A stretch of DNA of 64,000 bases from Diplonema japonicum (Eukaryota > Euglenozoa > Diplonemea > Diplonemida > Diplonemidae). Shown here one piece after another: positions 1-9,308 of this stretch. The position numbers and the translations under genes were made by a program. Location of the stretch: assembly GCA_964019335.1 (NCBI GenBank), contig OZ025653.1, forward strand, positions 1 to 64,000, in the 5' to 3' direction. Below the pieces are notes generated by a model that had not been told where the DNA came from, searched no databases, and saw only the letters and a program-made list of their open reading frames with translations. Position 1 is the first letter of the stretch. The number at the start of each line of letters is the position of its first letter.

Positions 1-287
1 GGGTTTGCGGGTTTGCGGGTTTGCGGGTTTGCGGGTTTGCGGGTTTGCGGGTTTGCGGGTTTGCGGGTTTGCGGGTTTGCGGGTTTGCGGGTTTGCGGGT
101 TTGCGGGTTTGCGGGTTTGCGGGTTTGCGGGTTTGCGGGTTTGCGGGTTTGCGGGTTTGCGGGTTTGCGGGTTTGCGGGTTTGCGCGGGTTTGCGGGTTT
201 GCGGGTTTGCGGGTTTGCGGGTTTGCGGGTTTGCGGGTTTGCGGGTTTGCGGGTTTGCGGGTTTGCGGGTTTGCGGGTTTGCGGGTT
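1..287. repeat. GGGTTTGC octamer tandem array
   Basis: About 36 head-to-tail copies of the 8-mer GGGTTTGC, interrupted once by an extra GC at 185-186. The unit resembles a degenerate telomere repeat (TTTAGGG-like), but the G-rich strand is the plus strand at the left edge. A true left chromosome end would show the C-rich strand here. It is therefore an internal or subtelomeric satellite, or an assembly inversion. Two and a half more copies occur at 1807-1825. Confidence 0.95.
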
Positions 288-436
288 AAAAAGGGGGACT
301 TGAGAAAATAAATAAAAAGGGGGACTTGAGAAAATAAATAAAAAGGGGGACTTGAGAAAATAAATAAAAAGGGGGACTTGAGAAAATAAATAAAAAGGGG
401 GACTTGAGAAAATAAATAAAAAGGGGGACTTGAGAA
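288..436. repeat. 26-bp tandem repeat, about 5.7 copies
   Basis: Five complete copies plus a partial one of a 26-bp unit made of A5, G5, ACTTGAG and AAAATAAAT. The copies are nearly identical, so the array is young or homogenised. It directly abuts the octamer array and ends just before a T20 run at 439-458. Each unit carries a G5 tract, so the plus strand stays G-rich at intervals. Confidence 0.95.
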
Positions 437-729
437 TGTTTTTTTTTTTTTTTTTTTTCTTCAAAAGACACACAAGGCACGATAAATCTTAAGAGAAAAT
501 AAAAATATTCCAAAACAGACAATCAAGTTCCAACCTGGGAGGAAGGCATGGGTTTCTCTTTTTCTTTATGGGAGGGAGAGGGGAAGAAGAAGAAGCAACT
601 CCAAATGATAAAAATTCAAAAATAAAAATCTCAAAAAAGGCTTAAAAGAAGAAGAGGCAAATTCAAAAACATACTAGGGAGGAATGAGTGGGGCAGGGGG
701 TAAAATTTAGGAGGGGGAAAGAGGGAGAA
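437..729. other. Low-complexity gene-free stretch
   Basis: Contains a T20 run (439-458), an A-rich segment and a purine-rich stretch (about 560-730) with GAAGAAGAA runs. No open frame with recognisable protein similarity and no RNA gene were seen on either strand. Confidence 0.7.
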
Positions 730-1353
730 TCAAAAAAGGGGAAAGGGGACGACCGGTCCCAGTCTTGCGTCGTCCTTGTGGGCGGCAATCCCACAACCAG
801 GTCTGTACTTATTCACAAGTACCTGGTTGGGGACCACCTTGAGCCCTGCAGCGGCGGCCACCTCCCTCACCCACCCCTTTGCCTCCCCTGGGATGCCGGT
901 GGTGGGGCGCACCTCGGCGTCCGTCCCCTCCCACCGGTGCCCATGCTGGAGCTCCCTCCCCGTGTTCCCTGACAGGGCCCCCCACTTCCCGGACAGCAGA
1001 GCTTCTGGGAAGGCGGGGGCAGCACCTGTCTTCAACCCGGGGGGGTGCTCACCATCTTTCAGTATCCACCCTTCCCCCTTTTTCTTCTTTTTTTTTTCCT
1101 CTTCAACTATGGCAGGGGCGGCTGCGGCGGTCTCAGTTGCGGCAGGGGCGGCTGCAGCGTTCAAGGCGGCAGGGGCGGCTGCGGCGATCGTGGTTGTGTC
1201 GGTCGTGGCTGCGGCAGGGGCGGCTGCGGCGTTTGGGGCGGCAGGGTCGGCTGCGGCGTTCAGTGCGGCTGGGGCTGCTGCAGCAGTCGTGCTTGCGGCC
1301 GGGGCGGCCGTGGCTGTAGCAGGGGCTGCTGCTCCCTTGGTTGTGGCGGTCAA
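730..1353 (-). pseudogene. AlkB-like 2-oxoglutarate/Fe(II) dioxygenase fragment with Ala-rich leader
   Basis: A 207-codon minus-strand frame. The first ~90 residues are Ala/Thr/Pro low complexity encoded by a GCN-rich repeat, then EEEKKKKKK. From about residue 125 the sequence resembles the AlkB fold: NQVLVNKYRPGCGIAAHKDD matches the family pattern N-x-L-x-N-x-Y-x(3)-G-x-I-x-x-H-x-D, including the HxD iron ligands, followed by LGPVV (family LGPVI). The frame stops about 10 residues later, before the second His and the two Arg of the 2-oxoglutarate site. The 430 bases downstream hold nothing that could supply them. It is most simply a truncated gene copy near a repeat-rich end. The first codon may not be a real start. 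Confidence 0.6.
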
Positions 1354-1601
1354 AACCGCGGTCTCTACTTGTGATTTTTTTTTTTATTATTTTTTTTTCT
1401 AAAGGGGGGTGGGGGGATCTAGGGGGTGGGGATTCATACTGCCCAACCAGATTGCCTGGTTGGGTGGGTCTCGGTGCCGTGCACTGCGGGCTGCGGGCTT
1501 GCTCCTGCGGGCTGCGGCTGCGGTCACCTCCTCCTGCGAGTCGTCTTGGATCCATTTTTTTTTTTTTTGTTTTATAGTGTGTGATGGGGGGGAGGGGATC
1601 C

Positions 1602-1770
1602 TTCCACAGACACATGCACGCACACAGGCACAGACGCAAACACACGCACGCACACAGACACACCACACACAGACCACGCACGCGCACAGACACACCACGC
1701 AGACAAACGCAAGCACACAGACCCACACACGCACCCGCACAGACACACGCACAGACACGCACACCCACAA
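1602..1770. repeat. CA/CGCA-rich microsatellite-like segment
   Basis: Irregular runs of CACACA, CACGCA and CACAGA dominate the plus strand. Imperfect units suggest an old microsatellite. The frames it opens (Thr/His/Gln on plus, Val/Cys on minus) are composition artefacts. Confidence 0.8.
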
Positions 1771-1806
1771 TTTTAAAAAACCAAGTGATTGCTTTATTTC
1801 TCGTGC

Positions 1807-1825
1807 GGGTTTGCGGGTTTGCGGG
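1807..1825. repeat. Isolated GGGTTTGC copies
   Basis: Two full octamers and a trailing GGG, identical in unit and orientation to the array at 1-287 but 1.5 kb away. This indicates that the repeat-rich end was shuffled or that the octamer spreads as short blocks. Confidence 0.9.
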
Positions 1826-2182
1826 AAACAACCCCCCCGGACGACGGACGACGGACGCAGCGGCAAACCCAGGCAGAGGCGGCAGGCACCAGCAGAACGC
1901 CAACGACCAATAAAGTACAGAAACTGTAGCTTTAGAATCATTGGTTGGTTGGTTGCTCCGTTCCATTCGCTTTATCGTTGCTTGGTTGCTTCGTTCCATT
2001 CACGTAGTTTGCGTGACTAAAAATGTGTTTTCCATGCCTGACTAACAACTTCTCGAGACTGCAAGTTTGTCTTCATGTGTAAGTCCTGTGAAAGGTAAAA
2101 AGGTAAGAAGGGTAAAACAGGTTGACACTCAAAATGAAAAAAGAAGGAAAACTATCCCCAATAGCCACACAGCGAATACTTG

Positions 2183-3696
2183 TTAGATCTGTAAAGACCT
2201 GTCTATCGCGTCTATAGAATCTAATAGCTGTGGAGTTACAGCTGCGGCAGTACCAGCAAGCAAGGCGGTAGATACAAATCGCAAGTGCTCCCATTTCCCA
2301 TACATCCAATAAACACCAGAGACCGGGATGCCTTTTTTATGTAGCCTGGCGCCTACAAAGACGGATGAAAGCGAGGCAAGTAGACCTGTAACTAAGAACA
2401 TAAGAACTGTTTCATAAACGGAAAGATCTCTACCCTGCTTGTAGCGCAGACTAAGGATAAGCACGGCACAGAAAAATACGGAACACAGTTCGCATTGAAT
2501 AGAGGCGAATACAGCTTGGCTGGTGTAGAGTCGGAATTGATGTAGTTGGAGCTCATCTTGTTTTTGCCACACAAAGTCCTGTATCACAGGGAGAAAGCTC
2601 ATGATGCCACTGCGAATGAGCTGGTGAACGACCTCAGCGGCGAAGGCGTAGTACGGAGGCAGGGAGTAGGTGAGCAACTTTTGTGGTATGTAAAACATGA
2701 ATTCAACACCGAATACAGTCCGCACCCTTTTTGGTGTAACAACGTGCAAGTTGCGCAAGCAAATATGCAATGTCACAAGCGGTACAACTGCCACAAGACT
2801 CAACCCAGACCTACCACCGAATATAGTTAACGACACCCGACTCTCCAAGAAAGGCAAACAACAAGTCAATACGACTATGTGCACACAACCGACAAACAAG
2901 CATGGCAAGAAAAAGAACAGGAGTACATTACCACTGCGCATCTTCCAGTAGCACACAATACCTAAACAAAAAATTGCTGCTGCAACAAAAGCAAAGGCGA
3001 CGACTGCCGTTTGCTTACAATAAGCCGGTTGTGTAGTGAAAAGTAAAATGCAAAGATGTACAACGGCAAAGGCAAGCCACAGCACAGCCAGCAAACAGCG
3101 TGCTGTCACGGGGTCTTCACCTGGAAAGGAATGTTCCAAGGAAAGCTGAAGAAAGGTAAAAACAGTCCCTAAAGATATCACAGCATCAATGGACTGTGCA
3201 ACATCCCGTTCGGAGTCAACTGAAACAACGAACACCTTCCAAATGACAAGCGGTACAACAAGCAAGACTGCTCCCAGACATGACCAACACGAGTGGCCCA
3301 CCCAGCTCATTGGAGTGAAACTTTCGCGCCATGACCCACCAACTGTTGCTGTGACCTGTCGCCATCCTCGCGGCACCAGACCCAGGGCCTCGACATCTAA
3401 GAGCACCCGAGGGCCGCTAACTAGAACCTCTGGTGTGCCGTTAATGTGAAATGGTAAGACAAGATCGGAATGCCAACTCGCCACAGCAGAAGGACCGAAG
3501 ACACCGCCAATTATTGTCGAATACCTGATTTATGGTATTGTTGTATACGGGCATACATCGCGCGATCCTGATTACCAGGCCTGTCTATGGCGCACATCGA
3601 CGTGGCGGTCGTGCTCTTCTGAGACGGAGAATCAAGACACATTTCCTCCCACCCCCTACGAGGAGGAAGGACTGTGTCCTGTGGTTCCTCGTTCAT
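2183..3696 (-). CDS. Polytopic membrane protein, function unknown
   Basis: Two exons (3696-3557, 3524-2183) joined over a 32-nt GTATGC...CAG intron give 493 aa. The start was chosen as the first ATG of exon 1; the intron restores frame (phase 2) into the long second exon. The first ~110 residues are hydrophilic. From there to the C-terminus about eight to ten hydrophobic helices alternate with short loops, for example CLGAVLLVVPLVIWKVFVV and ALLAGTAAAV near the end. No family was recognised. The number of helices would fit a transporter- or receptor-like protein, but no signature was found. It is the last gene of the cluster before the repeat-rich end. Confidence 0.8.
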
Positions 3697-3816
3697 CTTC
3701 AACCTTTAAATCGGCACCATATTACATCTGCGATGCGTGCTGAATGAAGAAGTTACTGAACAATGAAGAACTATTGAACTACAGCTTATAAAGCGCTGCA
3801 GTGACTGTTCGATGCA

Positions 3817-5037
3817 CTAATGAGAGCAGTGAGCGCACGCACTAGTCCCCGCCCAGTTAAACTGAAAGCACTGACCACAAGTCCAATCTTCTTGCTTCGC
3901 GCCTTCACTCGGCTCTGGCTTATCTTCCTCTACTTTGCATTCTGTCTTATCAACTGCTTTCTCTGGTTCACCCTTGCCTTTTTTTCCAGGGTTTGAAGCT
4001 TTCTTCTTTGCTGCCTGTTGCGCGCGGTAAGCCACCACTTCAGAGTCTTCTGAATCAGTTGCGCTATCATCTTCAGATTTCCAAGGTGTTTTGGCCTCTG
4101 GCTTAGTTGCGCTCGATGAACTCTTCTGTGCTTTCTTCGCTCGATAAGCTGCTACTTCAGAGTCTTCTGAATCAGTTGTGTCATCGTCTTCAGACTTCCA
4201 AGGTGTCTTTGTTGCATTCTTTGGCTGCTTAGCTTCAACAGACGAACTCCTCGCTTTCTTCGCTCGATAAGCTGCTACCTCAGAGTCTTCTGAATCAGTT
4301 GTGCAGTCATCCTCAGACTTCCAGGGAGTCCCAGTAGCCTGTTCTGGCTTTGAAGTTTGCTTCTTCTCCGTGGCAGTTCTGCAATCTGCTACTGAGTCTT
4401 CATCTTCCGACTTCCAAGCCGCCATTGCTTTATCGCCCTGATTGAAGCACTGACTGGCCGTACCCGTTCTGCTCTGACCTTCCCAAGTGACAGTTTTCTT
4501 GCTGGTCTCAAGAGCTTCCATCCTGCGGAGAAGCATATCGATGGTCTTCTGCTGGCAGCGTACGACCTCTTCTAACTCTTCAACACGATTGAAGTAGTCT
4601 TCTGGTGTTGGCTTCGCTTTTTTGGCTTCTTTGCCTTCTTGTTCCTCGCCTCCATCTGCTTTGTACTGCGCAAGGTAATTGTTGCCCTCCTCAACATATT
4701 CAGAAGAGCAAGAAGACGCGGTGCTGGCATCTTCAACAGGGCCAACAGGAATATCGCCAGTAATGCCATCCATGCCAAAGGCATCCCATGACCCTCCCAC
4801 ATAACACCCGTTAGATACCGACCCAGTGAGGGGCTGCACGAGAGGTTTCTCCTCCTCAGCGGCGCGCTCAAAAGTCTCGGTGTACGCATCGTAGTTGAAG
4901 CGGCTCAAAGGCACACCACCAGCTTCAACTTTCTCTAAAAACTGAGTTATTTTCTCTATTGTGACTAACGTTGCGTCCGACACATAGTAGCCCCTATTGT
5001 CGTCATCGGTGAACTCCGAAACGTCAATCAGCATCAT
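3817..5037 (-). CDS. RanBP2-type zinc finger protein with acidic Ser-rich repeats
   Basis: Single exon, 406 aa. The C-terminus EDWTCGQCFQFNWAGTSACA, then HCSH, fits the RanBP2/NZF finger W-x-C-x2-C-x3-N-x6-C-x2-C, a module that binds ubiquitin or RNA. The middle (about residues 235-350) holds three copies of a ~39-residue repeat beginning TPWKSEDD and ending DSEDSEVAAYRAKKA, with a degenerate fourth copy (AWKSEDEDS) before them. These are acidic and rich in SD/SE, so possible casein-kinase-2 sites. Residues ~165-185 form a short coiled coil. The ATG lies only 14 nt after the stop of the upstream gene. Function unknown; an RNA or ubiquitin adaptor is the reasonable guess. Confidence 0.85.
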   Translation of the reverse strand: MMLIDVSEFTDDDNRGYYVSDATLVTIEKITQFLEKVEAGGVPLSRFNYDAYTETFERAAEEEKPLVQPLTGSVSNGCYVGGSWDAFGMDGITGDIPVGPVEDASTASSCSSEYVEEGNNYLAQYKADGGEEQEGKEAKKAKPTPEDYFNRVEELEEVVRCQQKTIDMLLRRMEALETSKKTVTWEGQSRTGTASQCFNQGDKAMAAWKSEDEDSVADCRTATEKKQTSKPEQATGTPWKSEDDCTTDSEDSEVAAYRAKKARSSSVEAKQPKNATKTPWKSEDDDTTDSEDSEVAAYRAKKAQKSSSSATKPEAKTPWKSEDDSATDSEDSEVVAYRAQQAAKKKASNPGKKGKGEPEKAVDKTECKVEEDKPEPSEGAKQEDWTCGQCFQFNWAGTSACAHCSH

Positions 5038-5051
5038 CAGCGGTCTCCTGT
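5038..5051 (-). promoter_or_regulatory. 14-nt intergenic gap with predicted trans-splice acceptor
   Basis: The stop of the upstream gene (TAA, 5054-5052) runs straight into ACAG, then 10 nt, then the next ATG at 5037. The only acceptor-like AG in the gap is at 5049-5048, preceded by TACTAAAC. No room is left for a 3' UTR of the upstream gene. Confidence 0.5.
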
Positions 5052-6143
5052 TTAGTATATTTGATTCAAAAAGAGTGCCACATACGTATCAGCCTTCTTG
5101 ACTCTGGGCTCTGTTGCCCACGACCTGATGGCTCTCGCAGTCCATCCTCTCTTCCATGTTGTACAACCATTGCCGAGTGCCAAGTATATATCCTTCTCAA
5201 TACCCTCTGCTACACCCGCAGAAGAGCCTAACATAACAATGGGACCATCCTTGAGCTTCGCTGCTTCTTCAAGCGTGGCCTCGAGGTTCCTAACAACGGC
5301 TTTGGAACAGTTCTCGGCAAGAACGACAAGCACCTTTGACATCGCAATGTCGCTGTCGCCTCCAAAAGGGCCGACCGAAAGGTTACCCACAGTAGGGCAT
5401 CTCCATTTAGTGTTCAGCACATAAGACACGCCACCGCCGAAGTAGAGCATGGCACGCTTGTTGAGGAGCTCGCCGTTAGGGCCGAGAAGCATCAACGTTG
5501 GCCCGCAGCCTGAAGGAGAGTCGCCGAGGACTTCTTCAGCCCAATCGTGAAGACGGTGACGTCCCTCCTCATCATCGAAGGGCAACGTCAACCAAGGGCA
5601 GGAACTGAAGGCAGATTCCATTTCCCTACCCTCTTCATCTGCATCGTCAGCAATGTCTGTGACAGCCACTATCTCAAAAGAGTACTTCTTTAACTCCGCG
5701 TAAACACCTGCAAGCGCCTTGCTGAAATCTGCACAGATGTCACACTTGTGTGACCAGAAGTACACCCCAACAGTCTTATGGTTCACCATCTCGAAATCTG
5801 CCGCGCTGCCATCCTGTTGTATGTTGTAAGATGCTAATGACGTATACCTTGTTGTGGAACACAGTGCCAAGGAGCTCGTGGACATTAACTGAACTAACCT
5901 GCGCCGCAGCCGCATCCTTCGCGCACTTCTTGCAAAGATCGTAATTACACTTGCTGCAGCCAACAAAGCTGAATGGATTTGTTTGATGGATCTTCTTCTT
6001 TTTTCTTTTGCAGCATACGCAGAAACCGACGCAATATCCTTGCACCCATCACACTGCATCTTCTTGTTCTTCCGAACACGCCCTTTGCCGGCGTCTTGCT
6101 GTACCCCAAATAAGGGGTGGCCGTTGGGACAGTGGACACGCAT
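5052..6143 (-). CDS. Nucleoredoxin/tryparedoxin-like protein with N-terminal zinc finger
   Basis: Three exons (6143-6019, 5968-5848, 5813-5052; introns 50 and 34 nt) give 335 aa. The N-terminus carries paired Cys/His motifs (CPNGHPL, CDGC, CSKCNYDLCKKC), a C1/ZZ-like zinc module common before thioredoxin folds in protists. It is followed by a thioredoxin-like domain (VGVYFWSHKCDICADFSKAL). The usual WCPPC is replaced by a CDIC centre preceded by SHK, so redox chemistry is plausible but the site is atypical. The last ~120 residues hold a second conserved-looking domain without an obvious active site. The ATG is 9 nt after TTTTATTTTAG, an excellent acceptor. Neither the splicing nor the zinc module is visible in any single frame. 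Confidence 0.85.
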   Translation of the reverse strand: MRVHCPNGHPLFGVQQDAGKGRVRKNKKMQCDGCKDIASVSAYAAKEKRRRSIKQIHSALLAAASVITIFARSARRMRLRRRLVQLMSTSSLALCSTTRYTSLASYNIQQDGSAADFEMVNHKTVGVYFWSHKCDICADFSKALAGVYAELKKYSFEIVAVTDIADDADEEGREMESAFSSCPWLTLPFDDEEGRHRLHDWAEEVLGDSPSGCGPTLMLLGPNGELLNKRAMLYFGGGVSYVLNTKWRCPTVGNLSVGPFGGDSDIAMSKVLVVLAENCSKAVVRNLEATLEEAAKLKDGPIVMLGSSAGVAEGIEKDIYLALGNGCTTWKRGWTARAIRSWATEPRVKKADTYVALFLNQIY

Positions 6144-6257
6144 TTTAATTCTAAAATAAAATGTGGAGCAGAAAATAAGAAAAAAGCACACTAAGTACAG
6201 TACAAACTAGTTAGTTAAGCAAACGGGATAGCTTGAAAAAGCGTCTGCTGTCTGGCA

Positions 6258-6863
6258 TTAAGAACCTGTGGGATAAGTATGCCGTGCAAGAAGCTGCGCT
6301 GAGACAACTGCGGTGACAGCGTCGAGAGCTGCCATGCGCTCACTAAGTGCCTCATCTTGCAGAGCTGCCTGTCGGGCCCGATGTCTGATGAGCTCCATGT
6401 TTGATGGTGCCTTAGAATACATGTGCAAAGTGGCAGTGGAAACCTCATGGAGCTGCTGTTCAATGAGGACAACCTCAGCCTCTAATGCTTGCTTTTCACG
6501 TATGACTGTCACCACCTCGTCATGTAAAGATGCTGCTGTGACCATCAGCTTCTGTGTGTATACATCATCCGGTAGCCGTGCCACTGGATCACGGGAAACT
6601 GACTCCGGCCTCGCTGGCGCCTCGTGCATTTTCGTGTTTTTACTTGCCTCCATGCAGCACTCAATCTTTCTAATAATGTCCTGCACTACAGCGGGCTGCT
6701 TCTGACGGTGCTCCATGATCGCAGCTTTTCGTTGCGCAGCGTTGTTGCTCTTGCGCAGCAAGTCAGTTGCAGTTGCAGGGAGTACTTCTTTGTGTTCAAC
6801 ATCAACACCGTCACAATGCGGCACGCAGCAAATAAGTGGGTGTGCATTGTGTATGCATTTCAT
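6258..6863 (-). CDS. Small coiled-coil protein, function unknown
   Basis: Single exon, 201 aa. The N-terminus has Cys/His residues (CIHNAHPLICCVPHCDG) that could bind metal. Residues ~110-190 are helical and charged (REKQALEAEVVLIEQQLHEV), a likely coiled coil. An acceptor-like CTCAG lies 5 nt before the ATG. Not recognised. Confidence 0.7.
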   Translation of the reverse strand: MKCIHNAHPLICCVPHCDGVDVEHKEVLPATATDLLRKSNNAAQRKAAIMEHRQKQPAVVQDIIRKIECCMEASKNTKMHEAPARPESVSRDPVARLPDDVYTQKLMVTAASLHDEVVTVIREKQALEAEVVLIEQQLHEVSTATLHMYSKAPSNMELIRHRARQAALQDEALSERMAALDAVTAVVSAQLLARHTYPTGS

Positions 6864-7507
6864 ATTACCTGAGTGACTAATGTGCAGGCTCAGAGAAAAA
6901 AGCTATCTATCTAAATCAACCACGAAGCAAGATGAATCTCACTAACTACACTGGCGAATGGCATCGGCATTCAAAGCCGACACCTGTGCACTGCATCGGA
7001 GTGCAGATTTTGTGCCTTGTTGCAGCTGTGAGCCGGGCCTCTACTGGAAGCCATTCTTCTGCAGCTATCAACTAACGACTCACCTAAGAGTGACTGTATA
7101 GCAGCATCCTGAACACTGAAAAAAAACTAAAAAACATGGGGAGGGGTGACCATCTGACATCCACATGCCAAATATCAGCTACATGTTGTTCTCAAAGCTG
7201 AGCTGGTGGGAAAGAACTAAACCTGCTACTTAAGAAACTGCCACTAAGCTTCTCAAAGAAGGTGTCCTCGAGACGTAAGCACACAGGAGGAGAAGAAAAG
7301 TAACTTGGGACTGAGCATAAAGATGAAGGACTAAGCCCGGCTAAGAGGATAGATAAAAACAATTCCTATGTTGTACACTAAAAGGTATAACATTATATCA
7401 TAAGGAATACCGTGTATTCATATTCATTTAGGAACGCTGATAGTGGCTGACCAAAGGTCATGGCCTCTGCACGAACACAAAGAACTGATGCCTCTGTAGA
7501 GCGCCGT
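6864..7507. other. Gene-free interval, 644 nt
   Basis: The largest spacer inside the gene cluster. No frame with protein-like composition on either strand, no tRNA B-box and no repeat. Poly-A tracts near 7119-7135. It probably contains the 3' UTR of the WD40 gene and the 5' leader of the coiled-coil gene. Confidence 0.6.
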
Positions 7508-9125
7508 TTAACACTCAGGAGAAAGCTCCCAGAAGTTAGCAGTTCCGTCTGCAGACGACGACACTGCCATGTTGTTCGCAGCCACGATGCAGTAGACAAT
7601 GCTGTCATGTCCCTGTAGTGGAGTTGGAAAATAATTTCAAAATTATGAAAAAAGACAGTACCTGTGCCCTACCTACAATGTCGTCATTTGCAGGCCTTTC
7701 AATGTCCCACATCACTAGCATCCCGTCCCTGCCGCATGTGATGAACATCTTAGGAGACACAAAGCATGCTCTTTGCACAGCATTAAGACCATGCCCATGC
7801 AAACGGCGCATTACTGTTCTGTTGCTCATGTCCCACACCAGCGCCTCGTACGACAGCGCAGTCGACACCATGATTGCGTCGTCGCTCGAAAAGGCAATGC
7901 CCCACACTGTGTTCTCGTGCCCGTTCTTGAGAGTGTCTATAACATTGCCTGTCTGCCAGTTCCACAGTCTGATGGTCGTGTCGTCAGATCCTGTCGCTAG
8001 GAGGATTGATCCGGGCTTCTGGCTGAAGCCAACACTGATCACACCCTCGGTGTGACCGGAAAGCGTCCGTAAGCACGACCCGTCCTTCATACTGAAGACC
8101 TTTGAAACCTTGTCAAGGGAAGCAGACACGATCACTGATGAGTCTGGCGAAAACCTAGCATCGTACACCCGCCCAGAGTGACCCTTAATTGTATGCTGAA
8201 TCTTCCCTGCCAGCGGCTCCCACACGAGTATGACGCCGTCAGCATCCCCTGACACGACCAATTTGTCATTTTTAGCTATGTCAATACAAAGGATGTAGTG
8301 GTTTATGTGCCCTCTGAAAATGAACTTGCACCTGCATGTGGATGTGTCCCACATCATGGCTGTGTAGTCCCTTGCACCCGTAACAGCGAAGGCACCGGTC
8401 GACGATATACTGCAACAGTACACCTGCCCAGTGTGGCCAGTGAAGCGGTGCCGTCTCGTGAACACAGCCCTGTTCATCCTCGGAGACGCGATCTGCTGCT
8501 CGAGCTCTGCCTGTGCAGCGATGGCAGCAACAGCAGCCTGTGAAGCTGGCCTAGCAAGCAGTTTCAGCTTGCCAGTACTCTGCTGTTCCTTGAACTCGCG
8601 AAAAGACGTGTCGTTGTGCACAAACACTTCAGTGTCACCGTCTTTGTAATGGTAGGTGAAGGAAGTGCGCTTCAGCTTTTCCTGAATCTTTTTGTCAACA
8701 GTCTCGAAGCTCATTTCTTCGCTTATCACGAGTACCTTTTGCATCGGCTCGTTTTCGACATTCACAAAAAGCTTGACACGGCCGTCGCTGGTGAGTCGGG
8801 GCGTTGCGACTTCCCTGCCAGCGAAATTGCCAGACCGCCCAACATAAGGGGAGCCTGCCCCATTAGGCGACATCGGTCCAGGGGACCCGCTTGCGTCTGA
8901 ACGACCAGGAGAACGTACAGGCGACGCAGAATCCTTTGCGGGCATCTTTGGACAGTGCACAACAGTTCGTCGCAAGTTAGTCCAGTGAAGCTTGCTCTTC
9001 CTGTCGAACGGCCTGTCCGGATCAGTATCGTTCTGAAGAAGCATGTCAACGTAGTCATTGATATCATCATCTTTCACCTGCCCTGCCCTGGGAGACGGTG
9101 AGCTCGCAGCATCTTTTGCCTCCAT
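7508..9125 (-). CDS. WD40-repeat protein with PB1-like N-terminal domain
   Basis: Two exons (9125-7662, 7612-7508; intron 49 nt, GTACTG...CTACAG) give 522 aa. The second exon supplies the last propeller blade (SIVYCIVAANNMAVSSSADG, then TANFWELSPEC), which is lost if the first frame is read through. Residues ~115-195 (VKLFVNVENEP...FTYHYKDGDTEVFVHNDTSF) look like a ubiquitin-like PB1/DCX-type fold. Residues ~225-520 hold about seven WD40 blades with GH...WD spacing (for example GHTGQVYCCSISSTGAFAVT). The N-terminus is rich in SP and SPG sites. Probably a scaffold; the specific complex cannot be named. Confidence 0.88.
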
Positions 9126-9308
9126 TGTTGATGTTTATAAGCCTTATCCCTGATTATTGCTTGTCAAAAGTAAGAAAGCGGTCGGTTGCTAGTTTCACAT
9201 GAATGAAATGCTCAGATGGAAGAAAAAAACCAATAAATAATGGGAGGAACGAAGGAAAATGTCTCATTACAGGTTAGGAAAATGAGAGAGTAGCAAGAAG
9301 CCATGAAG

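Larger units (their letters stand above)
1354..2182. other. Gene-free low-complexity region
   Basis: Holds T-rich runs (about 1374-1400 and 1555-1569), a GC-rich segment, a CA-rich segment, two and a half octamer copies and an imperfect direct repeat of GTTCCATTC-containing sequence (about 1940-2002). Long frames on both strands follow repeat composition and show no domain. It ends at the stop codon of the first gene. Confidence 0.65.

Noticed and set aside
1-287. Terminal telomere of the chromosome
   Set aside because: Strand orientation is opposite to that expected at a left end. Kept as a finding, not as a telomere call.
776-1402. Plus-strand Ala/Val-rich frame across the GCN repeat
   Set aside because: It follows repeat composition and has no domain, while the minus frame continues into AlkB-like sequence.
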